Shown here: positions 16,733 to 26,043 of the stretch, in pieces | Layout of the letters: each line of letters opens with the position of its first letter | Numbering within the stretch: the stretch's first letter is position 1 | Origin: Pseudoclavibacter sp. AY1H1 | GTDB taxonomy: Bacteria > Actinomycetota > Actinomycetes > Actinomycetales > Microbacteriaceae | Direction: 5' to 3' | DNA: 64,000 bases | Assembly (NCBI RefSeq): GCF_002931055.1 | Contig: NZ_PSXX01000004.1 | Span: 62,001 to 126,000 of the forward strand | Position numbers and translations under genes: made by a program | Notes under the pieces: generated by a model | What the model saw: only the letters and a program-made list of their open reading frames with translations | Told to the model about the DNA's origin: nothing | Database searches by the model: none

Positions 16733-17383
16733 TCACGCTCCCGCCGAGGCGATGCTCCGGAGAACCTGCTCATTCGCTCGTATGTGCTCCAGGACGGCCG
16801 CGTGAGCGGTCTCGGCGTCGCGTCTGAGAAGTGCTTCGGCAATGAGCACGTGTTCCCGGAGTGCGTCTTCGTGGTGCCATCCGACCACCACCTCCCGGCG
16901 CTGGAGGAGCCTGATCGCGAAGGTCATCTGACTGCGAATAGAGGCGAAGAACTGATCAAGGAGAGGACTGCCGGCAAGGGCGATGACCGAGGCGTGGAAT
17001 TGCACGTCCGCCGTCGCGTGACGCGATGAGTTCTGCCCCTCCGCGGCCGCCCGCCGGAGATCAGCTAGCGAGACCATCACGGTGTCGAGTGCGGAGTCCG
17101 GCGCATCGGCGCAGGCGCGGGCACCTGTGCCCTCGAGGACAGCGCGGGCAGCGTAGAGGTCCGTGACGTCGTCGGTCTTGAACTGGCGGACGCGGGCGCC
17201 CCGGTGCTTCTCGTGGGTGACCACGCCCTCTTGCGCGAGCATCAGAAGGGCTTCTCTGACGGATCGTCGTGAGGCGCCGAACCGGTCGGAGATCGAGATC
17301 TCCCGCAGAGGCTCGCCCTGCTCGAACCGCAACGCGAGGATGTCGTCGCGCAGATGGTCGGCGATCAGCGAGGGTGCAACCAT
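16733..17383 (-). CDS. GntR-family (FCD-type) transcriptional regulator
   Basis: A 216-residue regulator: winged HTH at residues 4-70 (LREISISDRFGASRRSVREALLMLAQEGVV) and an all-helical FCD effector domain after about 80 (DLYAARAVLEGTGARACA, then DVQFHASVIALAGSPLL). GGAGG sits five bases ahead of the ATG at 17383. It is placed between the aminotransferase and the aldehyde dehydrogenase on the minus strand. The TTGGTCACCAA palindromes at 18942-18971 fit an FCD-type GntR site, so it probably controls the whole divergent cluster. The effector is probably a pathway intermediate carrying a carboxylate. Confidence 0.9.
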   Translation of the reverse strand: MVAPSLIADHLRDDILALRFEQGEPLREISISDRFGASRRSVREALLMLAQEGVVTHEKHRGARVRQFKTDDVTDLYAARAVLEGTGARACADAPDSALDTVMVSLADLRRAAAEGQNSSRHATADVQFHASVIALAGSPLLDQFFASIRSQMTFAIRLLQRREVVVGWHHEDALREHVLIAEALLRRDAETAHAAVLEHIRANEQVLRSIASAGA

Positions 17384-17536
17384 ATTTGCCTCCGGGCCGC
17401 CAGAAGCGGCCGCATCAGATGTGACCAGGTGTCGTGGTCGTCGCCAGTGTACCCACGGGGTCAGCGCCGTCCGTCGCACGCCCGCCAGGCGGATCGCACG
17501 ACGGGCGATGGGGCCCGTGGCTGGATTTGTCAGTGC

Positions 17537-18931
17537 CTAGGACGGCATCTGGTCTCTCTCCTCAGCAGTGACGGAATCTTCGTTCTCGGTTTCCGAGAGC
17601 ACCTCGCTGAGTGCCGTGAGCAGCCGGTCTGCGTGCTGTGACTCGAAGACCATCGGAGGTCGGATCTTGAGGACGTTCTCGTGACGGCCGGACGCGCTGA
17701 CCAGCACTCGTTTCGCTCGCAGCCCGTTGACGACCCGGTTCGCCAGACCGGGGTCGGGGGTGCCGAAGGGGTGGATGCCACTCCGGACGAACTCGACGGC
17801 GAGGAAGAGACCCTCGCCGCGAACCTGACCGAGACGCGGATCCTGGCGTGCAAGTTCGCTCAGTCCGTCCATGAGGACAGCTCCGACGGCTGCCGCGCTC
17901 GGAAGAAGCTCACGATCCTCGATCTCATTGAGGACGGCGTTCGCCGCGGCGATACTCACCGGGGTTCCTGCGAAGGTGTTGAAGTACCGGACGTCGCGCC
18001 CGAAGGCATCCATGTGCTCGCGTCTGCCTACTACCGCGGAGATGGGGAGGCCATTGCCCATAGGTTTTCCGAGGACGACGAGATCGGGTTCGACGCAGTG
18101 CCGAAGGAAGCCCCACCACGCGGATCCCAGCCGACCGAAGCCCGGCTGGACCTCATCGGCGATGTAGAGGCCACCGCGATTGCGAGCGACATCGACCGCA
18201 GGCCGCAGAACTCCCTGTGGATGCGTCACGAGACCATCGCTGGAGAGAACCGAGTCGATGATGAGGGCGGAGAATCTCACGCCCCTCCGCTCGAGGAGGG
18301 TGATCGCGTCTTCGACGCGCTGCGCGAAGAGCGCGGCCGACGCCCCCTCGTCCGACGGGTCTCGCAATGGGTCGGGCGCGGGCACGGTCACGACGTGGGC
18401 TGGGAGCGTGTTGTTCGGCCCGAGGCTGGGCGAGATGGCTGCACTGGCTTGCGTGGTCCCGTGATACGCATTCGAGGTGATGACGACACCGGTCCCGCCG
18501 GTGATATGCCGTGCCATTCGGAGCGCGAGATCCACCGCCTCGCTGCCGGTGCACGCGTACACCACCTGTTCCAGGTAGTCGGGAAACAGGGAGACCAGTC
18601 GTTCGCTGTAGTCGACGATCTGATCCGTGAGGTACCGGGTGTGCGTGTTGACTTTCCCGAGCTGCTCGTCGACGGCCGCCCGCACTCGCGGGTTCGCGTG
18701 CCCGACGGCCGGCACGTTGTTGTACGCGTCGAGGTAGTCGACGCCGTCGGGGTCGAACAGGAGGGCGCCGTCTCCGCGAGCTACCTCAACGGGGCGCTCG
18801 TAGAAGAGCCGATAAGGCGCGCCAAGCACTCTCTGCCGCCGCTCGATCAGCTCAGCCGCCCTGCGCCCTACTTCCACGCCAGAGGCGGGGTCGTAGCTGT
18901 TCACCATGTGCATCTGACCGGGAAAACCCAT
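17537..18931 (-). CDS. Class-III PLP enzyme of the amino-alcohol-phosphate phospho-lyase type
   Basis: A 464-residue fold-type I PLP protein of the aminotransferase class III family. LYIADEVQPGFGRLG and LVVLGKPMGNGLPISAVVG (PLP Lys near residue 289) are plain, and the C-terminal RVLVSASGRHENVLKIRPPMVF matches the ethanolamine-phosphate/5-phosphohydroxylysine phospho-lyase branch (ETNPPL/PHYKPL) better than ordinary transaminases. Those enzymes release phosphate and ammonia to give an aldehyde. GGAGG lies four bases before the ATG at 18931. A kinase starts divergently 59 bases away, the expected partner. An ordinary transaminase role remains possible. Confidence 0.85.
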   Translation of the reverse strand: MGFPGQMHMVNSYDPASGVEVGRRAAELIERRQRVLGAPYRLFYERPVEVARGDGALLFDPDGVDYLDAYNNVPAVGHANPRVRAAVDEQLGKVNTHTRYLTDQIVDYSERLVSLFPDYLEQVVYACTGSEAVDLALRMARHITGGTGVVITSNAYHGTTQASAAISPSLGPNNTLPAHVVTVPAPDPLRDPSDEGASAALFAQRVEDAITLLERRGVRFSALIIDSVLSSDGLVTHPQGVLRPAVDVARNRGGLYIADEVQPGFGRLGSAWWGFLRHCVEPDLVVLGKPMGNGLPISAVVGRREHMDAFGRDVRYFNTFAGTPVSIAAANAVLNEIEDRELLPSAAAVGAVLMDGLSELARQDPRLGQVRGEGLFLAVEFVRSGIHPFGTPDPGLANRVVNGLRAKRVLVSASGRHENVLKIRPPMVFESQHADRLLTALSEVLSETENEDSVTAEERDQMPS

Positions 18932-18941
18932 GTCGCCTCCT

Positions 18942-18971
18942 TTGGTCACCAACTCGACTATTGGTCACCAA
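18942..18971. promoter_or_regulatory. Two GntR-type operators in a divergent promoter
   Basis: TTGGTCACCAA occurs twice (18942-18952 and 18961-18971), each a perfect 11-bp palindrome; the second extends to 13 bp. Centres are 19 bp apart. FCD-type GntR regulators bind TGGT-ACCA sites of this kind. The copies lie just upstream of both the phospho-lyase gene and the kinase gene and overlap the kinase -10 region. Confidence 0.75.
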
Positions 18972-18989
18972 TATTGATACCCTACTCGC

Positions 18990-20054
18990 ATGAACATCAC
19001 AACCGACGCCGATTCGGCCTCAGCGCACGCATCTGCTGCCGCGGTCGACGAGGTCAACGTCGCCGACGCCGAGATCATCGAGATCCTGCGGACGCGGTTC
19101 GAGATCCACGCGTCGGCCGTTCAAGCCGTCGGGGCCGAGAGCGCCGCCGTGTTCCGCGCAGTCGATGACCGAGACACGGCATTCGCCGTCAAGGTCTTCT
19201 GGGCCGACGCATCCTCGAGCGCCCCCCTTCGGTGGCACCAGGAAGTCGTCCAGAGGGTCGCGGAAGCGGGGCTCCCGGTCGCCCAGCCGCGACGATCCAC
19301 TGCCGGAGAGCTCACCGTCGAGGCCGAGACGGGCAAGAGGGCGCTGCTCGTTCAGGTGTCAGACTGGCTGAGCGGAACACCACTGGAACGAGTGCCGATG
19401 CGGAAGGAACTGCTCCGCGAGATCGGCCATGTCGCGGCGCGACTTCACCAGTGTCTCCGACTGGAGAGCGCACCGGCCGGACACGGAGAGCACCCGTGGC
19501 AGATCACCGAGTCCAGGACGACGATCGAGCGTGCCCTCAAGCGCATTGCGATCCTCACGGACCAGGGGCAGCTCCCGGGGACCGCGAAGGAAGTTGCGCG
19601 GCTCGAGCGCGCAGCCGACACCGTCTTCACCCTCCTGGCGGAGAGCGTGGCGCCTCGGTTGAGCAGACTCCCAACCACCGTTGTGCATCACGACCTTCAC
19701 GACTCCAACCTCCTGGTGGGGCCCGGGACCGACCACACGACGATCACCGGCATCCTCGACTTCGGCGATATGGCCCGCAGCATCCGCATCTCGGAACCCG
19801 TGATTGCCGGCGCCTACGCTGCGCGTCACTGCGCCGATCCCATGTCGGCCGTGGACGAGGTCATGACCGGATGGTCTGCGTCTGTCCCCGTCACATCGGA
19901 CGAAGCTGCGGTCGTGCTGCCGCTCGCGGCCGCACGGCTGCTCGCCAACGCCACGGTATGGATGTCACGCCTGGGCACCGCCCGGGGCGACTACGCCGCG
20001 CACCGTCGACGCGGTTCTCTCGAGACCGCAGAGGCGCTCCTCCACGCGGTCTAA
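18990..20054 (+). CDS. APH-type small-molecule kinase (hydroxylysine/ethanolamine-kinase-like)
   Basis: A 354-residue phosphotransferase of the aminoglycoside/choline kinase fold. The catalytic loop VHHDLHDSNLLV is near residue 232 and the metal-binding ILDFGDM near 256. Context, not sequence alone, suggests phosphorylation of an amino alcohol: the divergent gene is a phospho-lyase-type PLP enzyme, and the same two activities recur fused at 20985. The ATG at 18990 follows a TATTGAT -10-like box by about 13 bases with no ribosome site, so the mRNA is probably leaderless. Expression should be governed by the two TTGGTCACCAA operators. Confidence 0.85.
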   Translation: MNITTDADSASAHASAAAVDEVNVADAEIIEILRTRFEIHASAVQAVGAESAAVFRAVDDRDTAFAVKVFWADASSSAPLRWHQEVVQRVAEAGLPVAQPRRSTAGELTVEAETGKRALLVQVSDWLSGTPLERVPMRKELLREIGHVAARLHQCLRLESAPAGHGEHPWQITESRTTIERALKRIAILTDQGQLPGTAKEVARLERAADTVFTLLAESVAPRLSRLPTTVVHHDLHDSNLLVGPGTDHTTITGILDFGDMARSIRISEPVIAGAYAARHCADPMSAVDEVMTGWSASVPVTSDEAAVVLPLAAARLLANATVWMSRLGTARGDYAAHRRRGSLETAEALLHAV

Positions 20055-20152
20055 CGACCATGAAGAAGTGCGAGCGTGGCCGCGCCCCGTCCGCGCACCA
20101 AGACCCCGAGTGGATCTCGAGACACACCGATCGTCCAGAAAGTGGGAAGCTA

Positions 20153-20926
20153 TTGGATACCCCAAGCCGCGTAGCGATCATCACCGGAGCGGGCAGCGCC
20201 GAGGGAATCGGAGCCGCCGTCGCGATGATGCTCGGTCGGGCCGGCATGAAGGTCGTCGTCACCTCAACGACAGACCGCATCCACGAGCGAGTATCCGACC
20301 TGCATCGAGCCGATATCGACGCCAGCGGAGTCGTGGCAGACCTCACGGAACAGCGAGGGGTGGATGCTGTTCTCACTGCGGCGCGTGAGAGGTACGGCGT
20401 CCCGACCGTCCTCATCAACAACGCAGGTCTCACTTCCGTCTCGCGCGCCGAGCCCACCGCCGCGATCGATGACATCTCCATCGAGCAGTGGCGGAGCGCG
20501 CTGGATCGGAACCTCACCACAGCCTTGCGGATGACGCGCGCCGTCATCCCGCACATGCGGGAAGCCGGTTACGGGCGCATCGTGAACGTCGCCTCTCTCT
20601 CCGGGCCGGTGATGGCCTACCGGGGAGACATCGGCTATCACACCGCCAAGGCGGGGATGATCGGCCTGACGCGCGGAACCGCGATCGACGTGGCGGCATC
20701 TGGCATCACGGTGAATGCCGTCGCACCCGGGTGGATCTCGACGTCCTCGTCCAGCGATCACGAGCGCTCCATGGGGCGGGCCACCCCGATGGGCCGCTCA
20801 GGTTCGGCCGAGGAAGTCGCGTCTGCCATCTGCTCCCTCGCAGGAGCCGGAGCCTCATACATCACGGGGCAACTGCTGCTGGTCGACGGAGGCAATTCGA
20901 TCGACGAGGAGCGTGGCATGGGATGA
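20153..20926 (+). CDS. Short-chain dehydrogenase/reductase
   Basis: A 257-residue classical SDR: cofactor loop TGAGSAEGIG near residue 11, NNAGLTS near 90, catalytic Ser in VASLSGP, YHTAK with Tyr and Lys about 15 residues later, and a C-terminal ITGQLLLVDGG. The TTG at 20153 places the Rossmann strand at the usual distance and has a weak GGGAAG before it. An ATG at 20060 would add 31 unusual residues. It lies between the kinase and the kinase-lyase fusion, so it probably reduces or oxidises a hydroxyl or carbonyl on the same substrate. The start is uncertain; the family is not. Confidence 0.82.
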   Translation: MDTPSRVAIITGAGSAEGIGAAVAMMLGRAGMKVVVTSTTDRIHERVSDLHRADIDASGVVADLTEQRGVDAVLTAARERYGVPTVLINNAGLTSVSRAEPTAAIDDISIEQWRSALDRNLTTALRMTRAVIPHMREAGYGRIVNVASLSGPVMAYRGDIGYHTAKAGMIGLTRGTAIDVAASGITVNAVAPGWISTSSSSDHERSMGRATPMGRSGSAEEVASAICSLAGAGASYITGQLLLVDGGNSIDEERGMG

Positions 20927-20984
20927 CCAGAGCGCAGCGACCTGACCTCACACTTCCACTTCACACAGCACCCAAGGAAAAGCC

Positions 20985-23843
20985 ATGACCGACGTCTTCG
21001 ACTACTTCACACAAGTTGATCTCCCCACCCCGACGCTCTCCGACGAGGAGGTGCAGCGACTGTTCGTGGAAGTGTTCGGGATCGAGATCGACGTGCAGGC
21101 GCTCGGCAGCCAGCAGGATCAGAACGTCCGCGTCTTCGAGCGGGGGTCGACGCAGCCGCTCGGTGTCCTCAAGCTGAGCAACCCCGTCTTCAGCGAAGCG
21201 GAGATCGACATGCAGGATGCCGCGGCGACAACGGTCGCGCAGCGCAGTCCGCAGGTGCGTGTCCCCCGCATCGTCCACGGACCCCGCGGCGCTATGTCGG
21301 CGTGGTGGAATTCGTCCCAGGGGCCCATTCACGCCCGCGTCATCGAGAACGTCTCTGGCCGGACGCTCATGGGGTCGTCCTACCTCTCGCCCGCCGTGGT
21401 GGAGGGGCTCGGCGCGCTCTCGGGCGCGGTGAGCGCCGCCCTCGCGGACTTCACGCACCCCGCAACGAGCCGTGTCCTCCAATGGGATCTGCGTCATGCC
21501 GAGCGTGTCATCGATACGCTCCTGCCCCTCGAACCGGATGCCGACATGCGCGGCATCGTGCAGCGCGCCGCCGACACCGCCCGCGCCGCCCTCGCCCCGG
21601 TGAAGGCCTCCCTGCCGATCCAGACCGGGCACTTCGATGTCACCGACGACAACGTGCTGCGCGCCTGCGGCGCCACCGTGCCCGACGCGGTCATCGACTT
21701 CGGCGACACGTGCGCGTCGTGGCGAGTGGGTGACATCGCCGTCACCGTCTCCTCCGTGCTGCATCACGATGGCGCGTCCCCGGAGAGCGCCTTCCCTGCC
21801 ATTCGCGCCTTCGATCGCCTGCGCAACCTCACCGATGACGAGCTGACCGCACTGTGGCCCCTCGTCATCCTGCGCGGCGCCGTGCTAGTGCTGAGCGGCC
21901 GCGCTCAGGTACGCGTCGACGAGGAGAACGAGTACGCCACCGTCGCACTCGAGCGCGAATTCCAGATCCTCGAGCAGGCGATATCGGTCCCGATCCCCGT
22001 GCTGACTGCGGCGACACGCACCGCCCTGGGCCGCCCTAGCGCGCCCGAACGTGCATGGGCGGGCTCGAGCCTCCTCTCGCCCGGGCGGCACGTCGCGCTC
22101 GACACCGCCACCGAGTCGCCGCTGAACGACGGCGGAGCGTGGCTCGACACGACGACCCTCGACCGAGCAGCGCAGCACGCACTCGATGCTGGCGCCGGTA
22201 TCGTGACCGCGCCTGCATGGTCTGCGCGCCTCACGGGCGAGACCGACCCGCTGCCCTCGGCGACCGACACGATCCCGACCGACCTTCTGCTGTGGCTGGC
22301 CACCCCGACGCGCATCGACGGCGAGACCGTCGTGGCGGGGGGAACGCTCACATGGAGGTCCGGCGAGGAGATCCTCACGATCTCTGGCGCCTCCGAAGAC
22401 CTGGCATCGGCTGTTCTGCCCGCGCGCGCCCGCCTGACCCTGCGGCGCGGTATCGACGGGATGATGCCGCCGGAGCGAGTCACACCCGCCCTCGCCGCAG
22501 CCTGGCGCAAGGTAACAGGCGACCCAGGAGTCGCGATCGGCCTGCCTTCGGCGACGGCGGCCGACGACGACTCGCTCGCGCGTCGCCATGAGGTGCTCGC
22601 TGAGGTTCAGGAGCACTATTACGCCGTACCACCGCGAATCGAGCGAGGCTGGCGCGAGCATCTGATCGACGTGGACGGTCGCGTCTACCTCGACATGGTG
22701 AACAACGTCGCCTCAGTGGGCCACGCCCACCCGCACGTCGTCGCGGCGGGCTCGCGGCAGATGCACCTGCTGAACACCAACTCGCGCTTCCACTACCGCG
22801 CGATCACCGACTACGCCGAGCGGATCGCGGCGACCTTGCCCGAGGCGCTCGACACTGTCTTCCTGGTGAATTCCGGCTCCGAGGCCACAGACCTCGCCAT
22901 CCGCCTCGCGATGGCAGCGACGGGTCGCCCCGACATCGTCGCAATGCGCGAGGCCTACCACGGGTGGACCTACGCCAGCGACGCTGTGTCCACATCCATC
23001 GCGGACAACCCGAACGCCCTCGCCACGCGCCCCGACTGGGTCCACACCGTGGACGCGGCGAACTCCTACCGCGGAAAGTACCGAGGGGCGGATGCCGTGA
23101 ACTACGCGCCGGAAGCCGTCGCGGTGATCGACGAGCTCGCCGCCGCCGGTCGCCCCGCTGGCGGCTTGATCACTGAGACGTACTTCGGCAATGCCGGCGG
23201 CATCGCACTCCCGGAGGGGTACTTGCGGGAGGTCTACGCGGCGATCCGCCGCCATGGGGGTCTCGCGATCGCCGACGAGGTGCAAGTCGGGTACGGCCGA
23301 CTCGGCGAGTGGTTCTGGGGCTTCCAGCAGCAGGACGCGGTGCCCGACATCGTGGCCGTCGCCAAGTCCATCGGTGGCGGGCAGCCTCTCGGCGCCGTCA
23401 TCACGCGCCGCGAGATCGCGGACCGCTACCGCAGCGGAGGGTACTTCTTCTCCTCGACCGGAGGCTCCCCGGTCTCCGCTGTCATCGGCACTGCCGTGCT
23501 GGACGTCATCGAGCAGGAGGGCTTGCAAGAGAACGCGCGCGTCGTCGGAGGCCACCTCAAGCGACGCCTCGAGGAGCTCGGCGAGAAGCACGACCTCATC
23601 GGCACCGTGCACGGTTCCGGCCTCTACCTCGGCGTCGAGTTCGTGCGTGATCACGAGACGCTCGAGCCCGCCACCGCCGAGACCGCGGCGATCTGCGACC
23701 GCCTCCTTCAGCTGGGAGTCATCATGCAGCCCACCGGCGACTACCAGAACGTCCTCAAAGTCAAACCTCCACTGGTCGTCACGCGAGCCTCGGTCGACGT
23801 CTTCGTCGACGCCCTCGACCGCGTGCTCACCACCGGATTCTGA
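20985..23843 (+). CDS. Kinase / middle domain / class-III PLP enzyme fusion
   Basis: A 952-residue protein. Residues 1-345 form an APH-type kinase (loop [13 protein letters not shown] near 214, AVIDFGD near 235). Residues about 365-525 form a beta-rich middle region that may be a decayed lipoyl/M23-like domain. Residues about 535-952 form a class-III PLP enzyme with [42 protein letters not shown] (PLP Lys near 793) and the lyase-type ending [12 protein letters not shown]. The same APH-plus-PLP fusion is known in bacteria. It should phosphorylate an amino alcohol and then eliminate phosphate and ammonia in one polypeptide. AAGGA lies eight bases before the ATG. It stands beside free-standing versions of both activities, which is unusual. 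Confidence 0.88.
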   Translation: MTDVFDYFTQVDLPTPTLSDEEVQRLFVEVFGIEIDVQALGSQQDQNVRVFERGSTQPLGVLKLSNPVFSEAEIDMQDAAATTVAQRSPQVRVPRIVHGPRGAMSAWWNSSQGPIHARVIENVSGRTLMGSSYLSPAVVEGLGALSGAVSAALADFTHPATSRVLQWDLRHAERVIDTLLPLEPDADMRGIVQRAADTARAALAPVKASLPIQTGHFDVTDDNVLRACGATVPDAVIDFGDTCASWRVGDIAVTVSSVLHHDGASPESAFPAIRAFDRLRNLTDDELTALWPLVILRGAVLVLSGRAQVRVDEENEYATVALEREFQILEQAISVPIPVLTAATRTALGRPSAPERAWAGSSLLSPGRHVALDTATESPLNDGGAWLDTTTLDRAAQHALDAGAGIVTAPAWSARLTGETDPLPSATDTIPTDLLLWLATPTRIDGETVVAGGTLTWRSGEEILTISGASEDLASAVLPARARLTLRRGIDGMMPPERVTPALAAAWRKVTGDPGVAIGLPSATAADDDSLARRHEVLAEVQEHYYAVPPRIERGWREHLIDVDGRVYLDMVNNVASVGHAHPHVVAAGSRQMHLLNTNSRFHYRAITDYAERIAATLPEALDTVFLVNSGSEATDLAIRLAMAATGRPDIVAMREAYHGWTYASDAVSTSIADNPNALATRPDWVHTVDAANSYRGKYRGADAVNYAPEAVAVIDELAAAGRPAGGLITETYFGNAGGIALPEGYLREVYAAIRRHGGLAIADEVQVGYGRLGEWFWGFQQQDAVPDIVAVAKSIGGGQPLGAVITRREIADRYRSGGYFFSSTGGSPVSAVIGTAVLDVIEQEGLQENARVVGGHLKRRLEELGEKHDLIGTVHGSGLYLGVEFVRDHETLEPATAETAAICDRLLQLGVIMQPTGDYQNVLKVKPPLVVTRASVDVFVDALDRVLTTGF

Positions 23844-23932
23844 CCCGACCCACTCATCGGAGAGGCAGGTCTCGACGCCACGAGGTCGCTGCATCCCGAA
23901 GCCCGAATCTCACTCTCGTTAGGCAGACCGCT

Positions 23933-24538
23933 ATGCGCATTCCCACCCTTCCGTTCGACCTCCTCCCCTCGGAGGGCTCAGTCTGGGCCGTCACGACCTC
24001 AGGTCTCGAAGGAGCCGCCCCCGCCGGGACGGACCTCTTCGTCGATCCCAGTGGGGAGAGCGGTGTCGCCGCGGAGACATTGCTCAATGCCCACACCCTC
24101 CTGGGGACCCCACCAGAAGGTGACTTCACGTTCGCTGCCGAGGTGACACCCGAGCTTCGGGCGACGTTCGACGCAGGGGTTCTGCTCGCGTGGGTTGACG
24201 ACACCAACTGGGCGAAGCTGTGCTTCGAACGTTCTCCGGCGGGAGCGCTGATGGTCGTCTCGGTCGTCACGAGAGGGCTTTCGGACGACGCCAACGGGTT
24301 CATCGTGAATGCTCCCGATGTGCGCCTCCGTCTCGCGCGAGTGGGCAGGGTGCTGGCATTCCACGCGCACGACGGGTCTGCATGGCGTTTCATCCGCGCG
24401 TTCTCACTGCCGCGAGTAGCGACCGAGTTGTCGGTGGGCTTCGAGGTGCAGAGCCCGACCGGGGACGGATGCCGAGTCTCCTTCGCCGACATCGCGTTCG
24501 AGCGTCGGACAGTCGTGGACTTGCGCAACGGCGACTGA
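23933..24538 (+). CDS. DUF1349 family protein
   Basis: A 201-residue soluble protein. It matches the DUF1349/YesU concanavalin-like family: a W-rich start, DFTFAAEVTPELRATFDAGVLLAWVDDTNWAKLCFE, and a C-terminal RVSFADIAFE strand. Members have a jelly-roll fold and no firmly assigned reaction; carbohydrate binding is often proposed. It is the last gene of the rightward arm of the kinase/lyase cluster, 89 bases after the fusion gene, and ends at a strong terminator. Its presence in an amino-alcohol type cluster is not explained. Confidence 0.78.
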   Translation: MRIPTLPFDLLPSEGSVWAVTTSGLEGAAPAGTDLFVDPSGESGVAAETLLNAHTLLGTPPEGDFTFAAEVTPELRATFDAGVLLAWVDDTNWAKLCFERSPAGALMVVSVVTRGLSDDANGFIVNAPDVRLRLARVGRVLAFHAHDGSAWRFIRAFSLPRVATELSVGFEVQSPTGDGCRVSFADIAFERRTVVDLRNGD

Positions 24539-24573
24539 ACCGCGCCGGCGAACGGCTTGACTGACGTGTGACA

Positions 24574-24631
24574 CGAGGACCTCCGTGGATCGAGTGGGTG
24601 TGATGACCCACATCGACCACGGAGGTCCTCG
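24574..24631. terminator. Strong bidirectional terminator
   Basis: A 15-bp perfect stem, CGAGGACCTCCGTGG (24574-24588) with CCACGGAGGTCCTCG (24617-24631), continues into a second imperfect stem (about 24589-24616) with a small loop. It lies between the converging DUF1349 and permease genes. Confidence 0.82.
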
Positions 24632-24647
24632 TCCTATCCCGGGTGGC

Positions 24648-26027
24648 TCAGGCGATCACGCGTACACCGGAGTCGGCGACGGGGACGGGGACGGCGTCAG
24701 TCTCGTCGAACTCGACCTCCGGCGGTCGGCGACGGAAGCCGTGGGTGATGACGGCGAGCCAGACGACACCGAGAGCGACCCAGATGAGCCCGACGACGAG
24801 CGCAAGACCCGAGAGGCTGAGCCAGAGCCACGCGGTGAGCAGGAACCCCAGCGTCGGCAGCACGCCGAAGCGGAGCACTGCCGCGGCCCCACGGCGGCGT
24901 TGGTCGATGAGGAAGTGCTTGATCACCGCCAAGTTGACGAGTGAGAATGCGGTCAACGCGCCGAAGCTGATCACCGAAGCGACGGTGTTGAGATCGGCGA
25001 CAACGGCAGCGAGTGACACCACACCGACGAACAGCGCGGCGCCGATCGGTGTCTGCCAGCGCGGACTGACCCAGCCGAAGAGGCGGCGCGGCAGCACGCC
25101 GTCGCGACCCATCGCGAACAGGATGCGGGCGACGGAGGCCTGGGAGGCGAGCGCCGCGGCGTAGCACCCTGCGATGTAGGTGACCAGGAAGAAGATCTCG
25201 AGCCATTTGCCTGCGGCGACCTCCATGATCTGGTTCGCCGCCGCGTCAGGGTTGTCGATGTCCGCGACCGACGGGATCACGAGCGTGGAGACATAGGCGA
25301 TGACGGTGAAGATGAGCCCGCCGAGAATCGTGGTGATGATGATCGCCCGCGGCACGGTCCGACCTGGGTCGCGCGCCTCCTCCGACATCGTCGAAATGGC
25401 GTCGAACCCGAGGAACGACAGCGCGAGGATGGCCCCGCCGGCGAGCAGTCCGGGGAAGGTGAGTCCGGCGTCGTACAGCGGCTGAAGCAGCGAGGCGGTG
25501 GGGTTCTGAATCGCGTAGCTGATCGCGCAGACGACGAAGACGGCGGCGAAGATCAACTGCAACCCGACGAGAACGAGGTTGGCGTTGCGCACCACGGCGA
25601 CGCCGACGACGTTGAGGGCTGTGATCAGCACGACGCTGAAGAGCGCGAACAGCCACGGCGGGACGGCGGGCAGCTGCGCGTTGAGGTAGATGCCGATCAG
25701 CACGTAGTTGATGAGCGGGAGCAGGAGGTAGTCGAGCATGAGCGCCCAACCGGTCAGGAAGCCGACGTGGCCGCCGAATGTCTTACGGGCGTACGTGTAG
25801 GCGCTGCCCGCACGAGGGAAGGCGGGTACGAGCGCGGCGTAGCTCAGGGCGGTGAAGAGCATCGCGACGAGGGTCACGAGATAGGCGGTCGCAACGTGCC
25901 CGTTCGTGGTGACGGCGACCAGGCCGTAGGTGGTGAACACGGCTAGGGGCACCATATAGGCGAGGCCGAAGATGACGAGGGAGGGGATTCCCATCACCCG
26001 CTTGAGTGAGGTGTCGGTGGATTTCAT
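24648..26027 (-). CDS. APC-superfamily amino acid/amine permease
   Basis: A 459-residue membrane protein with about 12 helices. Typical APC features: LVIFGLAYMVPLAVFTTYGLV at the start, PRAGSAYTYARKTFG after helix 2, LSFLGFDAISTMSEEARDPGRTVPRAI near residue 225 and ARILFAMGRDGVLPR near 325. It probably takes up an amino acid or amine; this would suit the kinase/lyase cluster next to it. The ATG at 26027 is followed by MKSTDTSLKR, a normal cytosolic start. It lies 16 bases after the amidohydrolase on the same strand, so the two likely share a transcript. Confidence 0.88.
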   Translation of the reverse strand: MKSTDTSLKRVMGIPSLVIFGLAYMVPLAVFTTYGLVAVTTNGHVATAYLVTLVAMLFTALSYAALVPAFPRAGSAYTYARKTFGGHVGFLTGWALMLDYLLLPLINYVLIGIYLNAQLPAVPPWLFALFSVVLITALNVVGVAVVRNANLVLVGLQLIFAAVFVVCAISYAIQNPTASLLQPLYDAGLTFPGLLAGGAILALSFLGFDAISTMSEEARDPGRTVPRAIIITTILGGLIFTVIAYVSTLVIPSVADIDNPDAAANQIMEVAAGKWLEIFFLVTYIAGCYAAALASQASVARILFAMGRDGVLPRRLFGWVSPRWQTPIGAALFVGVVSLAAVVADLNTVASVISFGALTAFSLVNLAVIKHFLIDQRRRGAAAVLRFGVLPTLGFLLTAWLWLSLSGLALVVGLIWVALGVVWLAVITHGFRRRPPEVEFDETDAVPVPVADSGVRVIA

Positions 26028-26043
26028 GGCAGTCCTGTTCGGG

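Noticed and set aside
19232-20152. An N-terminal extension of the SDR through the kinase gene
   Set aside because: Arg/Pro-rich shadow of the kinase; the SDR Rossmann strand begins just after the TTG at 20153.
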